Shown: positions 48,701 through 60,600 of the stretch, one piece after another | Layout of the letters: each line of letters opens with the position of its first letter | How positions within the stretch are numbered: position 1 is the stretch's first letter | Origin: Unio delphinus | Taxonomy: Eukaryota > Mollusca > Bivalvia > Unionida > Unionidae | Direction: 5' to 3' | Length of the DNA: 64,000 bases | Assembly (NCBI GenBank): GCA_029339505.1 | Contig: JAQISU010000096.1 | Span: forward strand, 6,185,501-6,249,500 | Notes under the pieces: generated by a model | What the model was told of the DNA's origin: nothing | The model's database searches: none | Seen by the model: the letters and a program-made list of their open reading frames with translations, nothing else | Translations under genes and position numbers: made by a program

Positions 48701-51596
48701 TAATTTTTTTTTTTTTAAAGCTGCAACAATCAAATCATCTCTCTGTGAAAATCATACAACCCCAGCTACAGCCTCACCACATGATAAATTAGCATGTTTT
48801 CATCCTTAAAAAGTAGCAATATCTGATCCAAATCTAATTAAAAATTAATTTACTTGGCAGAAAGTATAACAAGTGTGACCCATAATTATATGACCACAAC
48901 CTCAACAAAAAATTTCACAAGATAAAGACTAGAAATTCAAGACTAATAAATATATAATGCATGTGTATCAGATAACCAAAGGGCCATAACTTAAAAGATG
49001 AGGCCATCATTATTCTCTCTCAGATCTGGTTAATTCTATGCGGAAAACCAAAACTGCTTGAAATCCAATGATAACAAAATTAATTTAAGTGGCTGGATAC
49101 ATATGTATTTACTTTGGAAAGCTTCTTACTCTGTCAAATGATTACATAAAATGCAAACATTTAAACCCATTCAGACTTCATCAACATAAAACTACATACC
49201 AAACTGGTTCAAATCCCAATATTACCAGTAGATTTTGGAAAGGATTGGGGAGAGGGTAAAATTATGAGAATACTTTTCCCAGTCACATTAATATTAGGAA
49301 AATAAAGTCTGCAACCAATCCAGTCCTAACTGAAAGATGAAAATAGTTTCTACATCTATAAATGATAAACAGGAGATACTCTTACAGATTACCTCCCCTG
49401 CCAGGCGAAACCTAAAATTTTGACTTTAACCAGATTAAGCTTGAGCAAAACCAACAGCAGAATATTCACCTACCAGGAAAGGTGCAAAGGACTGCCAGCT
49501 ACATGTTTAGGTAAGTATTCTGAGAAAACGAGAAAAGCAAATTGATTTAAAATTTCTATGCCGAATAGATTACAGAACATTATGTAGGGTTATGCACCTA
49601 GCTATTGCCTTACTTGCACGCTTTTGTGGTGAATACAATGAACGTTTCAAAGTGATGCCCAAGACTGAGACTGTTCTCTCATGAAAAGGGCTTGGTAATG
49701 GTCTGGAAAGCTACCAGTGGCCCAACGAGATTCAGTTCTCTCTCTTCTGCATGGCTATCTCCTATAAACTGAAGCTTGTGAAAGTAGACTGGACATGCCA
49801 GCCAACTGACTGTTAACCTGAAACATTATTTGAAGGCAAAGCTCATCAAAACTGGTTGTGTTTCATGAGTTGTACTGTTCATGAGTTGTAATGTAATCTT
49901 GTGAGAGCTAAAACTGCTGATTTAAGAAACCACTTTAGCCATAAGGCCAGCACTTGTTGGGTTATGTCTTTCCTTCCTGTCTTAATAAGCAGGATGCTGC
50001 AGACATTCTCCATGCACCTCAGACAGCACCAGAGAGCTTGAACAGGGTCTTGGAGCTTCACTTCTCTTGATGGATCAATTGAAGAGAGCAGGAAAATGGT
50101 TCCTTATTGATTGTCTGACAACCAGTTTGAGACAAAACCAGGTTGTGTCATTAATACAACTAAGCCATCTGAACAAAACTGCATTTAGTTTTGATCCCAA
50201 GACAGTGCATGCATATCACTCACCCTCATACGAAAGATTGTGCTACAAAGAAGTAAGTTTTGTATGGCAACAGTTTCAGTAAAGTCAAAGATAAGTACTC
50301 AAACTTGGTCAACTTAAACCAAGTCAAGATCCAAGAGAGGTTTCATCTAGAGAACAAGGTAAGCAAGTGGACCCGGAATCGGTCAAAACTGTCTTAACAG
50401 GTTGGAAACAGCTTTGTTGTGACCAATACTATCTTATCCAGGATGTCTGAATATGTTGGAAATCATGGAATGATATCCTTCATTCATGATTGAGGCTAAC
50501 ATTTTTGAACTAAGGAATGTTGTTAACCAATGCATGTTTGTGAAATCATGCCTTCAAATTAGAGGGTCATGTAGCTATCAAGATCCTCTCCACAACTGAA
50601 GTGCAGAATGCCCCTCATATTCTGAATTAGTTTCATTAATAAGACTGCTGGTGGAGGAATATACCCACATTCTATCCTATCTGATTTACAGGGCATCAAA
50701 AGCCCAGGTCTCCGAGTCCAAGAATAAAAAAATGATAGTAGGCACTTTTTATCCACCACACTGTCACAAATAGGTCTAATATCATTCAATCCCATAATGC
50801 ACAAATACAATGAAAGCCAGATGTATGGAAAGACTACTCTTTATAAAGCAGTTGGCCTCTCTCTGTTAATGATTAAGCTGGGTCATTGAGTCTGCCTGGG
50901 ATGTGTCATGACTTGTATGCATAAATTGTACTGGGCACATCAACAGAGGTACTCCCTGTACCATAACAAGGAACTTGGGTGACTTTGTTATCCCTCGCAT
51001 GAACATGCTGTTCACCATGACTGAGCTGCTCAACATTATCAAAACATTTAAGCATGTAAGGAACTGTAAAAGGTTTTCATTTCTAAGAGACTGATGATAA
51101 AAGCTTCTTTTTTACTGTTCACTTGCTGCTGACCATAAGAAGCATGGTAGGAAGTGTTCTTACCAACCCAACAAATTTGTATTTATACAGATTGTGACTT
51201 ATTGGGTGGGGATGCATTTCAAAGGTATTCGTGCATTAGTGAATCCCTGTCTTCCCACTGAAGCAAGAAGTCACTAATTTTGGCTGAGATCATAATCTTG
51301 TGATCCGAAGATCTGGCACCACTATGCCTGAAAAACCATCTGCAGAGGATTCATGTTCTGGAAGATGAGAGTAATTTCCCTTCATTCAAATAATATAAAG
51401 GGTGCAAGATGTTCTTTCATATTTCCGGGAGCTATGGATTTGGGGGGAGCAGAGGATATTTTCACAATATTAATATGATTGGGTAATGTACTCAGTGGAG
51501 AAATGAAAATGGAACATAGACATGGATGGAAGCATGGTATAGAAGCAAGCTTTAAGCGAGATTAGTTGTAGTCATCAACATTACCTTCTTAAATAA

Positions 51597-51641
<45 letters not shown>

Positions 51642-54600
51642 AAACAAAAACGACACAAACAGGCACAGCATAAATTGTCTCAACAGTAATTATGAGGTAT
51701 TCCACTGAATATTCTCAAAACATAATGACTGCTGTTTTGAATTATGACAAACAAAGGAATATCTGAAGTTCAAAAAAGGATTTTTAACAACAATACCTCG
51801 GTAAATAGTTTTCCTTCTGGTCGTTTGGCTAAAGCAGACAGATGTGAGATAACTACTACATGACAGTCCTCCATAAGGGCATGGAAGAACCGGCGAGTTG
51901 GTAACTGAGCTTCAATGTCTATCAACAGCTCTAAGAACCTCTCACAGTACGAGACGGCACTGGCATTGACTTTTCCTGTAAATTATATACACATAAACAA
52001 TGAACTGCTCAAGAGCTTCAATGGTGACCTGTCATTTCAATCCCTAATAGAAATATTTCTTCTAGAATATTTTCCAATCTGACAAACAGATTAAATAATA
52101 TGCATGCATGTTTAAAGATTGGTGGGATAATGTCTGAACTAGTTGCCAATTAACATGCTTGTTTACTTTATTTACCAGACATGGGCTAATTAGAAAATTT
52201 CCAATTTAGGATCTTGCTCTCATTTAAGTCCCTACCAATTATATAATGGACTTTAATGTAATAATTCCTTCTCTATATGAATTAGTTTCTTTCCAAACTA
52301 TTAATTCATATTTTATGATAATTAATTTCCTTTTGGAACTCAACCTTACAAATGCATCAAAATTACCTATCAGCAGTGAATATGCAAGGAAAAAATGCAG
52401 ATAACATAAGCAAAAAAAACTCTGATGAAATTTTCAACCATTTAAATTTGTTGTTTAAAAAAAATGAATTGCCATCTAAAATATTTTACTTCCCTTGACA
52501 ATTCTGGTGATGACAAGCATCAACAAAGCAAGCCTAGCATTTACAAGGTAGGTCATTAATAGCAATCTTACAACATGTCAGTACATCCAAGTACAGTTGT
52601 TCAATGATACAGGTATCACAGCAGTTCATTCCACAGAGTATTGCAAATGATATCAATGTGTGTTTATCAAGTAAGCATCTCGATATGTCACTAAAGTACA
52701 GAATTAGTTTTGTGCATGAATGATTTAATCATAATCTATTAGATGTAACACCATTCATTCAATACATGCTGAAAAAAGTATTAGTCTGTGTAGATATAAT
52801 CTGTCGTGTTTGTCCTAAATGCTTTAAGAGTCAATATTTGATACAGCAATGAAATAAAACAAAGGCAACTTAAGGCCTAATAGGAAAGCTGCTCACCCCT
52901 TAATAACAAATCAACTCTTCCAGTCACTGCCGCATCAAAATATTTTATGTAAACAGACCTGCCTGTTTTAGCATGTATTTAATCTGACAAGTTAAGCGCT
53001 ATATCGATTCGCATGGTGTTGAAATACTTCGTCCACAAAATGAATGAGTTACTTTTTAATGATGCTAACCTGAAAATTCACTCAGCTACAGATGCTGATA
53101 TCACTAACAAATGCCAATAAACAATACAAAATAAATATACGTTATATTTTGAATGTAAGCTTTAATCCATGAATTGTTAGTCCCATCTATTTCATTTAAT
53201 GGCTCCATTATTTTCAAATCGCAAATACCTTCTTTCTTATCATAAATGAAAGTGGGCTTTTATTATCTCTTGGGTCAACTAATTCTATGATCTCCAGAAT
53301 TTCAGGCTCAATATTCAGAAAATAAGAAACTCTGTGGTACATTTTCAGGTCTTTCAAGACAGTTACCTGTGGCAGGAACTGACTGAAGAACACTAAGGAA
53401 CTTCTGTAACAACCTGTGCAGGAATTCTCGCTCAAATTTCAATTTCTCTTGAACATCTGCAGGCAATTTATTGTCATTGTTCTTGATCAGATTGTAAAAT
53501 TTTCTGTACTTAGGATTTCCTTTGAAAAGCTCCTCTCTTCTTCCCTACAATAAAAGAAATGGAAGCAGATGTCAACTTCAAATTACTATATTCTGAAAAC
53601 TTGCAAAAGTTGTATTCATTCACCTATTATATCTAAGATGTGTTTGTGAGATTTTGATTTTAAATACACCATTAACAATTTCAGTCACATCAATATGGTA
53701 TCTACAGTGTGATAGTCTAAAGTGATGTTGAGCACTGGGACATCAACAGCAAACATGTCTCACCCAGTCACATTATCCTGACACCAGGCTGACCAGTCCT
53801 AACATTAATCTCTTAATGCTGAGGTCCAAGTAAGGCAGCTGCTAGTAATATTTTTGTCTTTGGTATAACTCTGACAGTTTTAACCTGCTACCTCCCATAG
53901 CTAATGTTGATGCTCTACTCGTTTAAGCCACTGGAATGGTCTATATCTAGGAAGATAGATAACCTCAACTGGCAAAATAATTTCTGAAGCTGTCACAGAT
54001 TTTTGCCTAAAAATGTTTTTCTTTCAGAGCACAAGAAAATAATAAATATGGCATATCTCTCCATTGTTTGAAATGAATTGCAAGAAATCTATGTGTATTT
54101 TGTGAAGAAAAAAAAGCACAAACTTATGATTTCAGACTGAGTCTTAATTATCAATACATTATTCATACCTATTAGAATGCATCAAACGAGTTAATGACCC
54201 GACTCATTCAGGGTGTGTAACAGTCTGTTTGAGTGTTTTCACAGTACTAGCATTTCAAATATGCATGAAGCATCCAGAAATTGTGGCAACTGCATTGTAT
54301 ATATTGAGCATATGCACCATTATAAAAATTAACACTGCTAATTGCAAAACACTTACAACTCTGGACTAAATGTTTAAAATGAAAAGAAGTTATAATGCAT
54401 CAATGGTTCAGTTTGTATGCTTTTTTGGTCAATCTGTTTGCGAAAAAGGTTTCTTCTATGGGATTTTCCATTCTTTCCTCCAGTCTTTACTTATTAGTTA
54501 CCATTTTCTTCAATAACTCTACTTTTTCTCTGAAATGTGTCTTTTTAAACTAATTAATATTTAATTTTATGGTAAATTAGGAATATTTGTAACTGGCAGG

Positions 54601-57600
54601 TTCATCATTTAAAACATCTAGAATATAAGAGCAGTCAAAAATGGCTTCATACTTCTAAAATACAAAAGCAGTCTAAAATGACTTTACACTATGAAAGTCA
54701 GATGACAACAAGACATGACTTGAAACTTTGAATTGACTATCTCTGTGAACTTCACACACTTAAACTAAACACAAAAATTTAAAAACATAATAAACAATGA
54801 GAATTACATGATAGTTTGTGTGAGTTCCCAACTTATCCTGACATCGCCACTCCAAGGCTGGAAAATTAATCCCCACCCCCGTGAAAATTAAATAAAATAT
54901 CATTTACTATATAAAGCTTGCAGATAAGATTGAGTACTGTGATGAACTGCAAGTACTCTAAACAATAGGGCAAGCAATTAAGATAATGCAATTTAACTCA
55001 CTGCATAATGATGTTGCTTTAAGTCCAAAATATACATCCACAATAATAATACAGAGACATTTAAAAGAAAACAGATGGAGTAAACATCCCTCTGGTAAGA
55101 AAACTTTCACTAAAACGGATGAAAAGGTACATAATGGAATACATCTGTGAGGCCTCATGTGAAAGCATTCTGACCAGACACAAACAAAAGTAATTGAGGA
55201 TAAATGGAATTTGTTTTCCATCCTTCTACCCAAGATGAAACCACACTCATATGTCATTCATCTTGGCAAACAGACAATATTTTGGCACTTTTGATGCTAA
55301 AACAAAGATACAGTGAACATATTTCTCAGCTTCGGAAGACAGGGTTTGTGAGGAAATGGATGTGCACTCAACATATCTGTGTATGGATGGATAACATAAC
55401 TGTAGAAGAAATGCCATGGTAATTAAGAAAATTACATAGCAGAAATGAAAGTGGGACAGATGGAGAGATGGAAAGATAGATAAATAGAAAGGTCAAAATT
55501 CAATATCGCCAATTTTCTAAAAACATAAAGGACATTAATCATGTGCAGTTCTTGAACAGAACTGAGGTGAGAACTTACTGCTAGGAGGTTCATCCAAATA
55601 GGCAGTGACACCAGCCTCTGAACCTGCTCCCTAATCAAGTCCATCTCCTGTAGAGAAATGTAATTTACCATATGTTAGTATCATAACATTATCTCCTGTA
55701 GAGAAATGTAATTTACCATCTGTTAGTGTCATAACATTATCTCCTGTAGAGAAATGTAATTTACCATATGTTAGTATCATAACATTATCTCCTGTAGAGA
55801 AATGTAATTTACCATATGTTAGTGTCATAACATTATCTCCTGTAGAGAAATTTAATTTACCATCTGTTAGTGTCATAACATTATCTCCTGTAGAGAAATG
55901 TAATTTACCATATGTTAGTATCATAACATTATCTCCTGTAGAGAAATGTAATTTACTATCTGTTAGTGTCATAACATTATCTCCTGTAGAGAAATGTAAT
56001 TTACCATCTGTTAGTGTCATAACATTATCTCCTGTAAAGAAATTTAATTTAACCAACAATACTCACCTATTTTAGCATCATGTTAGACAACATTTAGATT
56101 ACCATGATGTGACATGATATACATGCCTGGCATTTAATAGTCTTATAAGCAGTTAACTGAAATTTGTGTGCTGAAAAATGCTTTTCTTCATTCAGTCAAG
56201 TGACCTCGACTTTTAACCTTTTGACACCAAAATCAACAGGCTGTTTCCTTATCCCATGTGCATGCCATTTACAATGTTAGGGCCATGTTAGTGATGTAGA
56301 ACTAATATTATTGGGTAGAAACTATTGTTCTTCTTTCAGTCACAACCACCCTGAGTTTGGCTTTCTGACTTTAAAAATCAACAGAATTCTCCCTTATCAC
56401 ATATGCAAGTCACCTACAAAGTTTGATCCAGGCATGTGTGTAGAAATAATGTTACTCAGTGAAGTGAACACCATTTTTAAACTTTCAGTGATAATTACTC
56501 TTACTTTGGAAATTTTGACCGCAAAGTTGACAAGGTTCTCATTTACCCCAAGTGGAAGCTATCCAAAATGTTGGTAACTAAAGATGACTCAAAGTATTGA
56601 GTGAAAACCATTATCTTCTTTCATTCACAATGACCTTGACTTTAATACTAAAAACTGATAGGGTTCTTCCTTACCCAAGTCCAAGTTTGCTATCTAAATG
56701 GTTGAGAACTTGAGATATAGCATGGGAACCAGGTTTCTTCTTTTATTCAGTGACCTTGATCCTTGAGATTTTAAAATAATTACTGGACTCTTCTATACTT
56801 TAAGTGCAAGCCACACACAAAGTTTGGTAGCTGTGGATGGTGGACAACTCAAGTCACTGTGCAGAAACAAAATTGGTTATAGACATATGGACCAAAAACC
56901 TCTTGTCACTGAACTTATATTAACCCTGTTTGTTTTTAGAATTAATGCCATTTTTCAGCACTAGATAAGCTATACATGGCGACCAGTATTAATGGTGGAG
57001 GAAGAACCCAGAAAACTCACCGGAAAGAACCACCAACCCACAAGAGGCCACTGGCAAGCTTTCTCACATACCCACATTGGCCGAATCCAAGACTCGAACC
57101 CACGCAGACAGCGGTGAGATGGCAGTGATCCATAACGAACAGTGTTTTAGACCACTCAGTATATTTACCCTAAAACCCTTGTCAAAAATCTTCCATTGAC
57201 CAAAAAACCATTGTCAATGATCTTCCATTTACACTAAAACCCTTGTCAAAAATCTTCCATTTCCCCCCCCCCCCCCCCTCAACCCCTGCAAAGATCTCCC
57301 GTTTACACCAAAATATTATTATCATGCATCTTCCTAATATAAGTTCAAATTTGTGCCTGAAATCAACATGTTTTGAATATGCTGCCAAAAGACCCAAGAG
57401 GAAGGAGTCAAACAAAATGCTGTATATATCTGCATAAAAGGCCAATCCAAGTGCAAACAACATAAACACTGATCTGTTGTCACATAATGCAGCAGCTAAT
57501 TAGAGTCTATATTGTTTGTTTTACTGATTACTCTTAATAAACTGCATAGACTCATATCTACTAGTGCATTATGCATCGGTAGAATGTGGTATGTGCAGTA

Positions 57601-60600
57601 TGAAGGTGGACTCATCATTTAAGCAAGTATCTATGGTGTACCCCTTTTGGTTATCATACTTCCAGGTGATGTGAATTTCAATTCAGTGATTCAAGCAGAA
57701 TATATGGTAAAAGATAGAGAAAAGGTTGTCTTTATATTGCCATGCTTCATGTTAAAGTGAGAGAAAAAAAATAATCACCTAAAAAGAAAAAAATGTGGAC
57801 ATTAGTTTTCAAAGTAGTTTTTTGATATGGTGTCTAATAACAGAAAGCTTCATTTAAAAAAAACTATATCAGTGATCACTGATGTGTTCATTTCAAAGAA
57901 ACTCTTCTACAATTTATCTATAAATAACCTTGTTGAAAAGCATAAATACAAAATAGCACTGAAATTTATGTACACATCAATCTGAGTCAAAGATATTCTG
58001 AAATGTCTGTGGTAGCCACGAAAGAGGTGTATTGGCTGTATGGTCATTTAAAATACAAACTGCAGATTTTGTGCAGTTCACAGGAAGATAATATCTACAT
58101 CAACCTTTGTGAGGGTATCATTTTTTAAAATCAATTATTCTTGAATGATACAGAAGAAATTTATAACAATAACAAATATGTGGTATACATGTATGGAAGA
58201 TTCAAAGATAAGCTTCAAATGAATGCTACATTTCTGACTTTATAATGATTCTACTTTCTAGTGTTACTATCAAAAGGATTAAGACTGATAATAAAAAAAT
58301 ATATGGCCAAAACTGGTTTGTTAACAGAACTTACCAGACTGTTGAAACAATGAATGAGAAATATAATGAGCACAGCCTGCTCTTGGTGGGAAACCACTTC
58401 TTGTAAAGTTGTAGACATCACTTTGTTGAAGAAACGTGGAAAATGTTCAGGATTTGCTTTGAAACACTGAAAAAAATATCCAATAGCATCATTAAAATTC
58501 AACGAATAACAATCTACAAATGCAAACAGTTATCTCTTGAAATGAATGATCTGAAAAATGTTTACAGCAGCTAGTGTTGTTCCGATTATCGATTATAATC
58601 GATAATCAGTTGGTTGAGTGAACCAATTCGCCAATCGATTGTGAAACGCCATAATCGATTGCATGGTAAGGGAGACAACTGTGAAGCGCTTGGCACAGAC
58701 TAGTTCAATCCCTTTGTTTGTTGGGAAGAAAACCGAGGATTCCGAACAAAATGTTAAAACCCCGCTAAATATCATACACGTGCCATGGATGAAAACGATC
58801 GCAAAATAATATATCCATATCCTGGAGGAAAAGCTCGTTCTCGTGTATGGACATATTTTGGATTTTACAAAATACAGGAGGGTCCACCGACAAAGGAGAA
58901 TTTAGATACAACGAAGGTCATATGCAAACTCTGCAGAAAGGAATATGCAAACAAAGGTAGGTCCAGCTATTCGCATTGAAATCAACGCGGGGATACATTT
59001 ATTTTTGGCAAACACATTCTCCAATACATAGTGCAAAAAATGAACAATATTCTAATTTTTTTGTGGTGCTACACGAAAACAAAATAATCATGTGATACGC
59101 GTTACATTTTAGGACTGTGGAACCATATTAGCCTTCCGATCCACAACAGTAAAGCTAAATTATTTATTCCCTTCATAACTTCCAAATATTTAAACATACA
59201 CCATAGTTAGATTTTTTTGGATAATTTGGAAACAAATAATGTCGTCAACGACGAATGCAATTATTAGGAGACAGAACAACCTCGTATAAAATAAATGATT
59301 TGCACGCACGCACACGGAAAAACGTTTCATGGCATTCCAGTATCAAATATTTTAAATCAAGAATTTTATTTTCATTAAATCATTTTTGTACTTTGTGCTT
59401 TCCTCTAATATAGCATGTGTTGTTGTTAAAATACTTCAAATTTCTTTTCATAATAAAGCTCCATGTCATGATTATGATTGAAGTACATAAATAATCACAA
59501 GATTATCCTGCTATTTAGGCATATATGATAATGACGGAAAAGTGATCTCTGAGGTTTGTTACAGATATTCCCTGAGACATGTGACTATTTAAAAACATAA
59601 AATAACTTTTTAAAATGTTGCAGATTAATTTTAAAATATATATACAAATTTAATATTAATTTTAATCCTGATTTTCTTTAAATAATTTCATTCCATTCAT
59701 TTAAGATACTTGTGCATAAAGAATTTGTTGTTTGCTCTTTTTTCTTCTCAATATAAAAACATTTATTTCAAATACATTCCAGGCAATACTACAAATTTGG
59801 CCTTTCATCTTGATCATGACCATAAGGAAATGGGATCAGCGACAGCAAGAGGTGCTGATGTTTCCCCCCAGCCACCCAAACAGACTAAGATTGATGAACA
59901 ATTTAAGAAGCCAACAGAAAGGATGTCAGCTACAAAGCAGAAAGAAATTGATGATGCACTCTTGAAACTTATTGTTGGCAAAGTTCTTCCGCTAAGCCTT
60001 GTTGACCATACATATTTTAGAAACTTTGTGATGCTTCTTAATCCAAGGTAAGTTTTAAATGATAACATTAAAAGTTAGTAATATTTATTTAAACTGACAG
60101 TGAGAAAAGAAAAAAGTGTGAATCGATTTGATTCTAGATGTCAACACTGTTGAATTTTGAATTTTCATACCTAAATTAAGCAGTATTTAATTAAATATAA
60201 TGCTGTCCTGTCTAAATAAACATTAAATAAATTCATTGTTTTCACTATATTTAGACACAGTAAATATTCCAAATACATGTCTTGTTTGACTACCATGACT
60301 AAATGTTTCAAACTTTACATTTTCAGGTATGAAATTCCAGGTCGTAAATTAGTGTCCTCCAAACTAGCTGAGAAGAAAGACCAGGCTGAGAAAAAAGTAA
60401 AAGAGGAACTACATGATGTTCTTGATATAGCTGTTACTCACGATGCATGGACTTCATTAAATACAGAAAGTTATAGTACAGTGACTGCACATTTTATTTC
60501 CAAAGATTCGGAATTAAAAAGTGTTGTCTTAGAAACACGAAAAGTTGAAGGCAGTCACACTGGGGAAAATATAAAAGAAAGCCTGTTGGCCACTCAGAGG

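Noticed and set aside
55631..56059. 142-codon minus-strand protein with 16-residue repeats
   Set aside because: The frame exists only because the minisatellite period is 48 bp; it has no independent start context and overlaps the AQR acceptor array.
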